From Lethocerus indicus (Eukaryota > Arthropoda > Insecta > Hemiptera > Belostomatidae): a DNA stretch of 64,000 nucleotides. The position numbers were made by a program, and so were the translations under genes. A model generated the notes under the pieces. That model was given only the letters and a program-made list of their open reading frames with translations. It was not told the DNA's origin and made no database searches. This document shows, in pieces, positions 24,877-37,484 of this stretch; the first letter of the stretch is position 1; the number at the start of each line of letters is the position of its first letter. The stretch spans positions 9,203,575 to 9,267,574 of the forward strand of contig JACDQD010000005.1 in assembly GCA_019843655.1 (NCBI GenBank). Reading direction: 5' to 3'.

Positions 24877-25930
24877 TTTCTGTCGCCGTTTTCCTGTCGT
24901 TATATACATTATATTGGGATTGTCATCGCTCGTTTTAGATCGTTGGGGATTAGGTTAAGCGGCTCAGAAAATCGTATGTTTCGCTGCCCTATTAAAAATG
25001 GCGTAGTCAAGACGCAGACAAATTTGGCCAGCATCTGTTCGAAATGTTTTGCAGTAGTGCGCGCAAAACGGGGACCAAAAGACTCAAGAATGTTTCTCCT
25101 GCAACAATGCTGTAACAGGATTTTTCAATTGCCAACAAATCTATGTTTCTGTATAATGTTCGTAGGAACCAGGCACAATTACGCGTCTTCTGATACAAAG
25201 AAAGTGCTCCGGTGCAACGTATTCAATTTATTAATTGATGGATATTAATTAATAAAGTCGATTTATTGATTATCGGCCGACGAAATCCCGAATAGCCCGC
25301 GAGCGTAAATGAGAGGAAAAAGGAATGGCGGCCTCCCTCCGACCCATTAATCCGAATAGACCTGTTCTCAGCTTCGGTTATGTAATAGCTAGCGGTCACA
25401 AAATAGCTGCCTTTCCGCAGCTGACTACTCCGATAATTCGATAATTTAAAAAAAAAAAATTCAATTTCTACCGGGTAGAGATTCCGCTAGTTACTTGAGT
25501 GAATTTAAATTACGTTCTCGGTTGTTTTTTTCTTTTTATTACTGTAACGTTCCCGATTATTCCACCAATATCTAAGTAAATATAAATTTAGAAATGCCGG
25601 ACATACCAGTATCCTTTCTTTTTTCTATTTTCATTTTTAAGTCACAACTATAATTTAAAAAAATTATATTTAGTGACCCATTGATGGTAGTCCTCCTACA
25701 TCCCTTACTAGATATTGAGGAATCACGCGGTAATTTCCTCTTAAGGGATTGGAGTGGTGGACAATTTTGAACACAAGGATTTATTATCGGTTTAGCTGCG
25801 AATTCGTGAACGAACGTGACGTATTTCGCAATGTATCTACTTGTCAGTATACCTAAACGGTATAAATTCTAAAATCAACCCGGTTCTGACGACATTAGCG
25901 AAAAAATATAACAAATTAAACTCCCGAAAT

Positions 25931-26160
25931 ACACACCATCCTAATCCTATGGTCCTGGCGTTCCCGGACGTTCCTTACGGACGGGAGGACGGAAAGGAAG
26001 TGGCCGCGCGACCTACCTAAATTCCAGGAAAATAGAAAAATAAATAAATAAAATGTTTTAAAAAAAGGGATAGCCAGTGGGTTTCTCCTGCGTTATCCCA
26101 GTGCTACTCCAACATCAATGTCGTATATTGTGACAATAAAACAGTAGGAAAAAAAAGAAA
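25931..26160 (+). pseudogene. Jockey-type LINE: end of ORF2 and 3' UTR
   Basis: A frame at 25,931 reads THHPNPMV. After a one-base shift the sequence continues as RKWPRDLPKFQ (about 26,000-26,032). HPNPL..., then a Pro-rich stretch and RLKRKWPRDL is a familiar ending for the reverse-transcriptase polyprotein of Jockey-like non-LTR elements in insects. An (AAAT)n/A stretch, the conserved 3' UTR (gccagtgggtttctcctgcg ... caatgtcgtatattgtgaca) and an AATAAA-plus-A end follow. The frame is broken, so it is a dead fragment. Confidence 0.65.
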
Positions 26161-26820
26161 CAGCGAGTTTTTATTCAATTTTTCGATACCCATTGTTTGA
26201 TACAGTATTGATCGGCATTTTGGAAAATACATGTGGTGATCCTGAATTTAAGGAAATAGGTAATAAAAGCGGAGTAAATGAGAGAGAGAGGGGATGGGTT
26301 TAGATCGTCCCACTCGCCCTTAACATACGACTCTTTGGTTGCATCACGGACAGGTTTGTCAAACTGAAACGACGAGTATTATATAACAAATCGGATTATT
26401 TTTGGTAACCGTTTTCGATCGTCATTAACGAGTGCGACGAAAAAATTATCTCAGAACGCAATACTGCTGTTTGCATACTGATTTCTGCTTAGCACGGAAA
26501 ATATTGTCATTAAAAAAAAAACCAAAAAACCCCCACTCGAGCACTCAACCCCGCCCACGCGTAGGCCGTGAGGCATTACCTAGTTCACGAAGTCGCACGC
26601 ACTTGTGCACACACTATATGCACTTTAATGATGCACGCGTCATGCACTTAAACACCCCCCGAATTCCCCATATTCGACTCGCCACTGTTTTCGCTATTCT
26701 GGCATTGCTTAACATTGAAATTGAAAGCCTTTCAGTCGTGGATCGAGGGGACGGTATATAAATTCAAACTTCAAATATTGACATAAAAAATGTTTATTCG
26801 GAAAGAAGTTTTATGGGTAA

Positions 26821-27130
26821 ACCGTAGATTTGGTGTGTTTCGTCTCCTCTCGCTGGTTTGGTCTTTTGCTAGACCGGTTTCGGCCGCTCGTCATCTTCAG
26901 TAGCGGTGTTAGTCACTTCTGATGTTTTTTAGGCATCCTCACTGCATTGTCACTGTCACCTGTGGTGGTCAGGTGGTTGTCTGTGACAGTGACAGTGCAG
27001 TGAGGGTGCCCAAAACAACATCCAAAGTGCCAAAAGTTACTAACACCGCTACTGAAGATGGCGAACGGCCGTAACCGGTCTAACAAAAGACCGAACCAGC
27101 GAGAGGAGGTAGAAACACACCAAATCTACG
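26821..27130. mobile_element. Fold-back repeat A, two arms, no tail
   Basis: The left arm starts accgtagatttggtgtg and the right arm ends caccaaatctacg, with the mirrored centre ctgtcacctgtggtggtcag. This is the most symmetrical copy. The flanks show only an imperfect duplication (agaagttttat against agaagaatttt). Confidence 0.7.
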
Positions 27131-27299
27131 CAGAAGAATTTTCAAGCATAAGATCATTATTTTTACCTTAAGGTACACTAAGCCTACTACATAAGCAAAA
27201 CTAGGGTCATCGGCACCGATCTTCCCTGTCTTAAAAAAATTGAATTGACAATTTAGTATCAATAAATAAAACGGATTAAACCCATAATTCGTAAAATAG

Positions 27300-27425
27300 T
27301 TAACCTTATGTATCTAATCCCACAAATCCGTCCCGATTTGAAAGTCCCGTCCGTTCGCGAAGAAGCGGCTTGCCCCAGGTATAAATCTTCCCCATTCCAA
27401 ACTATACCATTACTCCAATTCAACA
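27300..27425 (+). mobile_element. LINE coding relic, degenerate
   Basis: Shares ttaaccttatgt, aaagtcccgtccgt and tactccaatt in order with 23,578-23,705. Frames are broken. It probably belongs to the same LINE as the copies at 25,931 and 27,780. Confidence 0.4.
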
Positions 27426-27739
27426 TCTCTATCTTTCTCTCACCCTCACCTGGTGCCACCTTTCTGAAATGCCCAGTAGGGGCTCTGTCGTTAAATATGA
27501 TTAAAAAAAGTCCTTTGGTCTTGGCTTAAAATGGAAACAGAAAAGGAATCATGAACGCCCAAGCTGTTGTACTACGCCCCAGCTATATTTTTTGTTATCA
27601 CTATGTATATTCCTAATGAGATTCGTTTTTTCAAATTTAAATTAAACTGAATATCCACAAAATCCAAACCTTACAGCCAAAAATATTAAGGACAATAACC
27701 AACACACCCTACTACGTCTCCAACCTTACCCTACACACA

Positions 27740-28065
27740 GATCTTAAAGTCCCGTTTGTCCGAGACCTTGTCATACAACGATACAGCAATTCCACACACG
27801 ACTGAACCGTCACCCTAATCCACTAGTCCAAACCCTACGATCTCCCGACATCCCAAACATTCCTTACAGCCGCCTTAAAAGGAAGTGGCCACGCGAGCTA
27901 AATTTTTAAATAAATAAAATAAAATAAATAAAAAAGTTAAAAAAAAAGAAATAAAAAAGGGAGGGGTTTCGCCTCCAATTGTTATCTATTGTAGTTAGTG
28001 CTTGTATCAATGTTGCTTATTGTATCATTGTACAGTTGCAACAATAAAAGAGAGAAACAAATTGA
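27740..28065 (+). pseudogene. Jockey-type LINE: end of ORF2, 3' UTR and A-rich end
   Basis: An open stretch ends QFHTRLNRHPNPLVQ, continues through LRSPDIPNIPYSRLKRKW and PRELNF to a stop (about 27,785-27,910). The HPNPLV and RLKRKWPRxL motifs are typical of the last residues of Jockey-clade ORF2 proteins. Upstream, a different frame is needed (KVPFVRDLV), so there is at least one frameshift. Downstream come (AAATA)n, the shared 3' UTR (gtgcttgtatcaatgttgct) and gttgcaacaataaaa. This is the best preserved copy in the window. Confidence 0.7.
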
Positions 28066-30640
28066 ACTGTTAATAAAGCTGTATTATAACGTTCCTGTAG
28101 CTTTTAAATTTCATTAAATACGAGGCGAGTTCGTGTGTGAGCACCGATTGGATATCTGCAGTGATCTCACTAGTTGCAAATTGCAAATAGAAAATGTCTT
28201 ATTTCACGAACAAATAAAACGGACAGTTCTAGAGGCTGCGCAGTGCGGAAACTAGATTTTTAACTTTAGAATTCGGCAATTAATTAGCCCGGTTACGTAA
28301 CCGTTGAAAAAAAAGAAAAGAAAAGGCCCCCCTTGCTTGGAGAACAGGTTCGAATTCCTATCCGCTATTCATTTGTACTCTATTGAAATATCGTCTCTAT
28401 CAATTTCACTCCCTGGCCAAACGTCACTAATTCGATAAACTGGATTTATCAGTGACGAGATTTAAAACAGTTTAACAACTGGTCTTAAAGCCGGTACACG
28501 AAAATATCTCGAAGAAAACTGTGATGCTGCGGGAAGAGCCTCGGGTTTCGGTTTTCGGAGTACTTGAGCGAGTTCAAGTATTGTGCATAAAACAAGTACA
28601 TGTATATGCATATAGAAAGGCTCACGGGCCGGCATGCATGTATTAACCAACATTTCTATCTTGTCTACGATATGATACGTGCATTTAAAGAAAAATATAG
28701 TTTCCATAATTTTGGAAAGAAACACCTCGTAGAAAAGAATGCTATCATTACTATTCAAATTCTTATTTTAAAAATTTCGCCGAGATTTTTATATTTTCGA
28801 CTACTAAATAGAGATTCCTTTTCTATTTGATCCGATTTAGTTTAGAGGGCGGTCGTTGTAGTTTAGAAAATTATAAATCAAAGCCGTCCAACTCCCATAA
28901 AATGCAATAATTACTAGCCCTGCTCCTTCACTGACTAGCAGGTCCCTTATATAAATCCAAAACTATCCCATCATTCCAATCCTTTAATTGGACATCTTCC
29001 CGATAATAATCCTTCCAGAAAAGGATTATTTTAAAACTCAATTTTAACAAGTTGAAATGGGTGCATGATTTCCTCACTGCCTATTAAGGGCCACAGTACC
29101 ATCTAGGGGTGGATACTACATCATAAGTACATTCCAGTTATCAAAGCCCACTGTCACTAAATATAACTTAAAAAATTGTAATTGACTTAAAATTTAAAAA
29201 ATTAAGATTTAGTATCAATAAGGATACTAAAAAGGATAGCTGATCAGTTCCAATGTCCATGAGCGAGAGAACTGGACCATATTTAATATTTACAACAAAA
29301 TTCCACTTCGTCAATATGCTTTTATTATTTAAGAATTTTAGTAGTCTGTAAGAATCATTTCCAAAGATCAGTAGTAAAAATCAAAATAAAATAAACTGAT
29401 TGTGATTCTCAATAAACAGTTCCAAATAATGTTGCAATTTACCTTTATCCCTATCCAATCAGTCTAACATAATTTCAATTAAATGTTGGGGAACTACAAT
29501 TTACTAAATTACCATTCTTTTTTTTTTTAAATAACTTAAATTTCTGATGGCTACGTAATTCAATAATAAAATTAAGATATGCAAAATTTAAATCTAATTT
29601 ATTGTGGTATTGAACCATTAGTCGGTTACAAAACATGACACCTTATTTCAAGGACCTAATAAAACACATTAGGTCCCAACACCATTGATGTCGGTGTCAT
29701 GAATAGGCCTGGAGCATGGCAATTAGGTTACCACAGCCTTGTACATATATATTGTAACCCTACAGAAATTAATTTGCCAATAGTTTCAATGTTCGGCTTA
29801 CTTTCACTGCTGTAAATCATTGTTCAATGGGAATTTCAAGTACAACCGACCTCTAGTTATTTCAATGTTCTTTTTAAAATGTACTTGCTATAATGTTGAC
29901 TTTTAACAGCTGAGAAAATGGGGCAACATTAATTGGGGAAAAAGGAATAATGTTCAAAATTAACTGTGGAAAATCTTCAAATTGAGAAGACATACGACTT
30001 ATTATTTCACTACCAAACATTCTTTTGAGAGTTACAAAAATTTTTTGACAACAAATTATGAAGACAGTAAAACCTATTAAATGAATGATCTACACAACTC
30101 CATTACATAACATTATGTAATCCAATCATAACATAGAAGAAATTATTTCAATTCCCACAATTGTTGCATACCAAAATTATGACAATAAATAATTATAGAA
30201 TTGACTATTTTATAGTATAATGATATCTCTTAATATTATATTTAATCTGTTGTTTGCATGATGCCTATTATCAATATAAGTCAGTTATAAATATAAAGAA
30301 ATTGTACTTTATATGGCCACACAGAAAAAAATAATAATAATTTTTTTTTAATTAACTAACAATAGCATTCAATTTTAATAAATGTAATTGAACAGTTGAA
30401 AATGTTTAAATAAATATAAGCGAAACCAGTGCATATAAAAATCAATGTTGATGCCATGTAATAGCACTTGTGAGCCAACTATTTGAAGGGAACAGACTAA
30501 ACAAAATAATTTTTACCAAATATTCTTTCTGGTGGCATAATCAAAAGTGTGCCTTTTTGCTTGGGGAAATTGAAATGCATAAGACTGTCCGTATAAACAA
30601 TTAAAATCTAATAAAGAGAAAAGTGTCACTAACTTGATTT
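28066..30640. other. Intergenic, no supported gene
   Basis: The 28,070-28,860 part is of mixed composition with frames up to 98 codons and no recognisable product. From about 29,200 the sequence becomes strongly AT-rich (poly-A/T runs, no long frames), as in the introns of the next gene. One copy of repeat D lies at 29,132-29,190. The 3' UTR of SPO11 should occupy some bases just below 30,641. Confidence 0.5.
29132..29190 (+). repeat. Repeat D copy
   Basis: ccagttatcaaagcccactg and tcactaaatataacttaaaa match 13,475-13,528 and 42,116-42,175. Confidence 0.5.
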
Positions 30641-33600
30641 TTATGCACGGGGCTGACTGCACGAAATCTTCAATGGTATGTATACATCAGTGAGGTAGCT
30701 CGAAGACAGTTTCACTAAATCTTCAATCTCGGACTTTTTCTTGGTCTCGATCAACGTCGTTATCTTAGAACAAACAAATGCATAATACAATAGTCAAAAT
30801 GTTATCTACTGAATAAATAAACAGTATTTATTATAGGAGTGAAATACTATCATATATTTGATTTACTTGTTTTATAAATTAATGATGTGGACAAGAATAA
30901 ATGTTCTTATATAACTAATTCAATTTAATTAAACTATTCAGTGATGTTATTGGTAAATTATGAAACTGGCTAGTAATATCCTTTCGTTAACCAATAAAAA
31001 AAAATTAACTGTGAAACCAACAATAACATAAAATATTCCTTCACATAAACAAGAGAAGTAATCGTTTTACTTTTTTAGTACTAGTGCCCTAACCAGGAAT
31101 TTAATTTAAATTGTGATATGGCATTTGACTATAAATTAAAACACAACAGTGTGTTTTGGGAAAGCAATATTTTTTTAGATGTTGCTGTCGCATTAAAGGT
31201 TTTTTATTATCATTATTTTGATGTATATTTCACGCAAAGTAAGTCATATATTTCACTTCGGTATTTTCATTGTAACATAAATTAATTTATGTGTTTCTTA
31301 AGTATAAAATCTGTTTCAAATATCCTGAGTTCAAGAGGTCCTCTCTGTCATCATAATCTGAATTCTGATTCAATGAATGTGAATGAGAAATTTCAAAACT
31401 CACCTGTTTCTGAAGCACTAGATTATCCCGAATGTATTCTCTGCGTAGCATGTGGCGAGCCTTTCTAAAATCGCCGTCTTTCATTTCTACAGAAGGAAGG
31501 CACAGTTCGATAACGTCTGTAGGGTGCAGACCCAGCCACTGGATAGAAGGGACGGCCAGTTGGTGATTCAGATGAGCTAACTTCTACAAGAAGCAAAATT
31601 GACGCATCAGAAAAGTAAATATTTAATTTATTCAAATTAGTTTAAATTCTAGAATAAAGTCAAAGTTTTACTCCTGAGTTTTATTCATACCTTAGTAAAC
31701 TGTAAAAAGTATTATTACCATTGATAATTTTTTTGCTTTTAAATGGTGTATTTTACCTTGTACTAATTTTGTACAAAGATGTACTATGTATTAGAAATTA
31801 TGTTAGATGTTGTATTTGCAGGGCTTTAATTAATAAGAGCCACAATTTATTATTTGAAACTATAATTTCACAATTCGCTATTTTTCAATAAAGAATTAAA
31901 CATTGAACTTACCAAACAGCCGTACTTGTAGACACACATAATTTCAATGCCGTAAGGATCAGAATCCACCAGTGCATAAATAGGAATAGACAGCTGTTTC
32001 CAGATATTGTGAACAAGTAGTCTAGTGTTAACATCTGGAAAACCCTTACCCTGCAAGAACATGAAATCCGCAAGTTAACAAATATTTATTTGTTTTTTTT
32101 ATCGCATATTTTAATATAAATCACAAGCTTATCACTGACCGTAATCAATTTTTCTGTCAATCAGCTGAATTTACAACTGCTAGTGAGTATTTACTTAAAA
32201 TTTCCTTTAAAGCATTTAACTCATTTGAATGAGACAAAAAAATTAGACAGATATGCCAAAAATAATTTTATTAAGGCCATTTTTTTTAAACAAACAAATC
32301 ACATTGTTCATATTAATGTAAATAAGTTTTATTTTTTCCTTTTATTAAGTTAAATGTGTTGTTTCTTTTTAAAAATTACATATGCGTATGTATATATTAA
32401 AAATAATATAAATAAATAATTCCTAGTTTTTTATGGTTACAAATTGACTTTTTATATACTTCCTCACTAATAGGTCACTCCTTTGGTTCTGAAGCTGATA
32501 AGTTAATGAAGTTCTAATGAGCAGTATAAAATTATATGGAAATCTAGAATTACAAAAAAAGCTACTTGAAAAAAAAATGTATTGATACTGTTATTAGGCC
32601 TATTATTTATGGTAATAATTAAAAGAAAATACCGTGATCATGATGCAAGGGCCTTGGCGCTCCATGAATCCTTCATCCAACAGCTTCTGGTACGTGGCAT
32701 CTTTTTCTACCAACAGAACGTAAGAATTCGGCGGCGTCTCAAGTTTTATATCGCCGTGGACCATAGCTGGTGAGATTAGTACGCCTACAAATGTAAAGAG
32801 TAATATTTTAAAAACAGTATATCTGAATGACTGCAGTGCTACTGTGTGATGTACAGCAAAAAATAGTACCAACAAAATGGACCTTATCCTGGTGTGAATG
32901 TAGGGATTAGTGGGTTAGCAGATTCAAACATAACATAACCAGGGCATATGCTAATAATTTTTTAAAAAGATGAGAGAATTGAAATCCCACTTCAGCATTT
33001 ATTATTATTAATAAATAACTTTTCAATAATATTTTAACAATAGTTTTTTAAACTGGCAGTATTGGAATCAAATTCCATTTGAATATTGGAAATTGTATTC
33101 AGCACACTGAATACAAATATAAATATAATCAAACAAAACAAAATCTTTAAGCTGCATATTAACTGTATTTAGTTTAAACAATTTTTCCCTTTGCTTAGTC
33201 TGTCAACTGTCCTATGGTTCAGTCATTGTTATAAACATCTAACCTGTAGCACAGGATGAAAACAAATGAAATTTTCGAATTTATTTTTTCAAATAATGTG
33301 TAACAATAACAAATAAATTTTCAGTGAGTTTATTCTTCACAGATGTTAGTATAATTCAGTGTGTAATTAACGGAAAGACTCTAAGCTAAAATAGCCCAAA
33401 AAACAATTCTTCAAATTTCATTGCCACTTATGTGACATAGTCATATGCCCATGCATTCTTACATGTTTAGTAACCTAACTTTGATTACTGTCTGAAAAAA
33501 ATTATTACTTTTAAAATAGAAATTTAAAATATTAAATTTTACCAGGAGGGATGGAACAGTTGAGGACAGTTGTTTCTATCTTCTCAGGGCCCGTGTTCAT

Positions 33601-35599
33601 TATAGTGATCTTAAGCTGTCCTATAACAAGCCCTTTGCTTGTCGCGAAAACCCCGAGTTCCCACTGACCAATGTTCTGCAGCATCGAGCATATCCTATCA
33701 ATCGAGTCGTCAACACGTCTTTGGCACCCGTACAGTTCTACATCCTGATAGTAGAGCGCTCTGCACAAAATTAATAAAACAAAAAACAGTACTGAAATTA
33801 TGGAATTATAAAAAATTATATTCAGACAAAGAATTTCTGGCATTGCAACAGAAATAGCAATTATTGACTGCTATAGAAATATATATAGATAAATACATAC
33901 AGCATATTCATTAATTATTACAAGAAGAAAATAGACTTCTCTTCTCCTAGTTGATCGGATAAAATTAGGCCTTTTCTCAGTGGTTTATTATTTAACTTCA
34001 ATAAGGATCTTGAAATACAAGTGGATTATTTTGATTATACAACAAAGTATTAAGAAAAAACTTTTTAAAAGCAATCACTGTGGTATTGGATATGAGTATT
34101 TCAGCTTCTGAATCTATTGGTTCACTCATAAACACGCTGTCACTTCTATAACCTAAACCTATGTATTTAGATATAGGTCCTTTTAGAATTTAGTAATAGG
34201 TACTGTTACCTTCTGGTGCAAGTTGAATTAGTCACCAGGAGTTTGTAGATTTTAGACAGTAGGTTCAGCAATATAGCAATGTCTTCTCTCCTTTTTTCAT
34301 CCGAAAATGATAGCTGCGTAATCCGTCTTTGTTCTCCATTTTTTATTATTACCCTAGACAAATTTTTGAAAATAATTCACTTGTTTTAAGTTTTTAACAA
34401 CTCGTTGCCACAATTTAACAAATAATAAAATGTGAAAAACAAAAAGAAATTCAACATGGTCTGAAGTTAGTTACATTACTGAATATTAGAGCTCTATTAA
34501 TAATAATACAATAATACAAATTCAAATTTGTATTCAATACAATCAAATATTATCAAATTGGCTATAAAGTTAAAATCTAAAGGAAGCAGTAAAGGTATTT
34601 ACCTGTCACTAAAACTGCAATCCCGCCATGATTTACGACTTTCTATTTTAAGACATGGAAATCTTTTTTCTGCTACATCAGTGACAACGGACAGCATAAT
34701 ATTCTGAATTTGGGACAACAATTTTACCCTGAAATATTTGATTCAGATAATTTAGAATATCTAATAGTCTAGAATCTAATCTATCTATCTAGAGTCTAGA
34801 TCTAATAGTTTAGAAGATAAAATTTAATACTAATGTCGACTGAATCTAAATTATTAAAGTAGTATTTTCTAATATGTTAGTACCTGAAAAGCATGTTAAA
34901 ATATAAATTGGAGTTACTTAGAATAGAAATTCTGTTCTTGCTTATAAAATAATTACACATTTATTACATCAAATGAACTTATATAATAGATTGATTATAC
35001 AATTTTATATTTCAGTACTCCAATTTCTTAAATAAACTTATACGTTAGATCATAAATATCTTAGATCTTACTTTTTATATAAAAAAAACTCTAGAGCTTG
35101 TTAAATGGTAGGATTAATGGTTGTTCTTTTTTAAATTAGTGCTATCAAGAATCACTATTTTATAAAATGGTTATTAACAATACATAATTGCTAAGCTAAT
35201 ACAAAAAGATCCAATAAATATCAGACTTAACGGTATTCAATCAAATAAAGTATTATTACAATTATTTCATCTTATGGATACAATGTGATTTATTCATTAG
35301 TACAATTGAAACATTGTTATTGCCACAAATGTATTGTCTGTTTCTAAAAATTGGACCATAAAGATTAGGGAAGAAATGAATAAACGTTTTTCGAGTTCTG
35401 GAACATCCAAGTCTCTTTATTATCGATTGAAATGTTACCTGTTAGCTTTATTAGAGGTTCCGGGACCGGCAGGCGGCGACCTTAATAATGGCGTATCTCT
35501 GCACTCCTCAGACTTGCGTTTTCTAACGTTGGCAGATTTCCCAGTCAAATTTTCCAACATCGACCAGTAGCTGTCGCCATTCTCAACGGGTTCTGACAT
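30641..35599 (-). CDS. SPO11: SPO11, meiotic double-strand-break transesterase, 8 exons, 413 aa
   Basis: SPO11 is the topoisomerase VI A-like protein that cuts DNA to start meiotic recombination (Drosophila mei-W68). Coding exons on the minus strand: 35,599-35,439; 34,728-34,603; 34,353-34,210; 33,760-33,543; 32,784-32,633; 32,050-31,913; 31,583-31,404; 30,763-30,641 (stop TAA). All have GT-AG ends and total 1,242 bases. The 5Y-CAP part carries RALYYQDVELYG, placing the catalytic tyrosine at about Y148. The Toprim part has VEKDATYQKL (E243), GKGFPDVNTR (268-277) and the metal-binding DSDPYG (D296, D298). Human SPO11 is 396 residues, so this is full length. The start codon follows an acceptor-like ttttgcacag, so a 5' UTR exon probably lies upstream. 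Odd point: the usual acidic residue in R(D/E)xYY is alanine here. No frame break is seen. Confidence 0.95.
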
Positions 35600-35639
35600 C
35601 GCCTGTGCAAAATAACTAAAAATCTATTACTTCGAAATA

Positions 35640-35720
35640 CAATTTTCCTCCATTTGGTCCGCCATTTTGTTTTTCTTTTATTCGGACCGCACCGACTTCT
35701 CAATCGCCATCATTTCTAGC
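35640..35720 (-). promoter_or_regulatory. Possible SPO11 promoter or 5' UTR with short uORF
   Basis: On the minus strand the sequence aaaatggcggacc (about 35,667-35,655) resembles a YY1-type start-region motif. Its ATG opens a 12-codon frame (MADQMEENCISK, then TAA) ending before the SPO11 ATG. If transcription starts here, this would be an upstream frame; alternatively the region is intronic. Confidence 0.25.
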
Positions 35721-36731
35721 AAATCCACTTTCTCGGCCTTTTACTACAACTAAAAGATCCTTAAAACGAGACCTTAAAAGACAGGAGAGCACATTACATT
35801 CATATTCACAAACACGTATCGAAACTGTGAAGAAATCGAGTGCAGGGGACTTACCGATAATCGAAGGTTGAAATCAGTTTTTACAATAGTTTTTCTCGGG
35901 CAGAAATAAAAAAAACGATTTTAGCGTACAGAGCGACAAATAGCTTCATAAATTAACTTCAAAATACGACATAAAGCCCTGGATTCGTGGAAACGATCAC
36001 AGCAATATTACTCGAACACTAACCCGACTCAGCTCTTCGACGGTCTGACCACACTGCACAAACGAATTGTTAATACAATTATGCCATTCCCTTTAAGACG
36101 CTCTAAAATGTGGACAATAATTTCAATACTATATTCAATTTAAAATTCAAAATAACAATTTATTCCTAGTTATTAATTCAAATGAACTCAACAATTTTAA
36201 ACTGAACTCAGAATATTGTTCTAGTCGTACCGTGCGTTATTTTGTCGTATCAGTGATTCAGCAACTCAAGGTTGGCCAGCATGGCCTTTGATTTGCTTGT
36301 TTTGGCATTACTAATGCGATTTCAGCCGAAAAATTTATATTTTTTAACAAGTTAAAACACAATGATGTTTTTTAATTTCCTATAAACGTTGAAAAATTGC
36401 AAAAAATTGAATTTTATGGCTTAATGCCTGCCATTTTGATTAGGGGAGCTGAATATTTTTGAGGCCTTAGCTCTAGCGTTTTACAAGGCGATAAAGGCAT
36501 CCTTTTGATCCCTCCCCCGTAAATAATTCCTTCTGCAGGAACAGGAATGAAAAAATCCTGGCCACGTAGTGAGCTAATAGATTGATTAAAAAGTAAAATA
36601 ACAACCCACCGGTTAATAACTACCCAGCGGTTGTCCTTTTCCAATAAGAACTGTAAGCATTTATGTATTTTTTTGTACCGAGTACACAACAGACTTTCAA
36701 ATAAAGTATATTACGATATTAAACGAGTGGC

Positions 36732-36737
36732 TTTATT
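36732..36737 (-). terminator. Polyadenylation signal AATAAA of Tctex-domain gene
   Basis: AATAAA on the minus strand, 23 bases after the stop codon at 36,760. A very short 3' UTR is implied. Confidence 0.55.
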
Positions 36738-36759
36738 ATGTGAACGAATAGGGGGACGG

Positions 36760-37484
36760 CTATTCGAAATAAAACGCGAAAACGGAAGCGGTGACTATGT
36801 AGCCGATAGTCGATTTCGAATAGTAGGCGTAATCGTCGTTGGCCACGTCCCAGAGGTACTTGGCTGTCGACCTGTACTCCTGGCCCTCGTTCTCGACAAC
36901 GTCCACCGAGCAGACCAGCTTGTGGCGCTTGAACCTCAGCTGCCTGCGAATACAGAGGATTGCTGGGTAAGACGTGGCCCTACAGGGGGACGTTGAGTTG
37001 CCGTTTTGAATAGAAAAAAATAAATAAATAAGCGAGAATTCAGATTGCCCGTTCACATGAAAGAAATCAATGCTTTAACCTTAAATTCTAAACAAATTTG
37101 GTCAACGTCAAAAATTAAGATGAGGCCTCACCTGAAGGAAGCCATTATGTTGTCGGCGAGATCCTCGGCTAGGAGAGGGCCGTCTTCCGGCGTGTAGCGG
37201 AAGCCGTCGCATGTCTCCTCAACGACGTACTGTAGTACCCGGTTGGCGATGTCCCTCTTGAAAGGCCTCGTTGGTGTCATGATGAAGGTGTTGAGACTCT
37301 TGGGCTTGGCGACCGGTGTGGTCGGCTGCAGGGACTCTGCCTTCTCCCTACCCCGACGGCCCTTTCCGCTCCCCTTCGCCTTCGCCCTCTCCTTGTCCCT
37401 CGTGCTCTTCCCCTTCTTCTCGGGGCCTTTGGGCGGCCCCTTCCTACCCGGGATCAAAGGTCCGGCCAAACTTTTTCTTTCCAT
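36760..37484 (-). CDS. Tctex1-domain dynein light chain, 2 exons, 178 aa
   Basis: Exons on the minus strand are 37,484-37,132 and 36,943-36,760, joined in phase at SFR|QLRFKRHK; 537 bases in total. The first 70 or so residues are a basic, low-complexity extension (PGRKGPPKGPEKKGK and similar). The rest is a Tctex1 domain: FKRDIANRVLQYVVEETCDG, then LLAEDLADNIMASF, RHKLVCSVDVVENEGQ, the LWDVANDDYAYY block and the closing TASVFAFYFE. Tctex-type chains sit on dynein intermediate chains in cytoplasmic, ciliary or flagellar dyneins. The N-terminal extension and divergence from the short DYNLT1 type suggest a TCTEX1D/DYNLT5-like member, often testis or cilium linked, but the subfamily is inferred. 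The ATG follows ttttttttag, so a 5' UTR intron is likely. Confidence 0.88.

Larger units (their letters stand above)
35600..36759. other. Spacer between SPO11 start and Tctex gene 3' end
   Basis: About 1.15 kb between two genes on the same strand. It should contain the SPO11 promoter and 5' UTR and the 3' UTR of the upstream light-chain gene, whose AATAAA (minus strand) lies at 36,737-36,732. Frames of up to 91 codons on the minus strand at 36,414-36,689 have no recognisable domain. Confidence 0.5.

Noticed and set aside
24455..25248. Open frames of about 170 codons with Cys-Val and Tyr-Met-Cys repeats
   Set aside because: Products of the TG/TATG/TA microsatellite; flanking residues show no domain.
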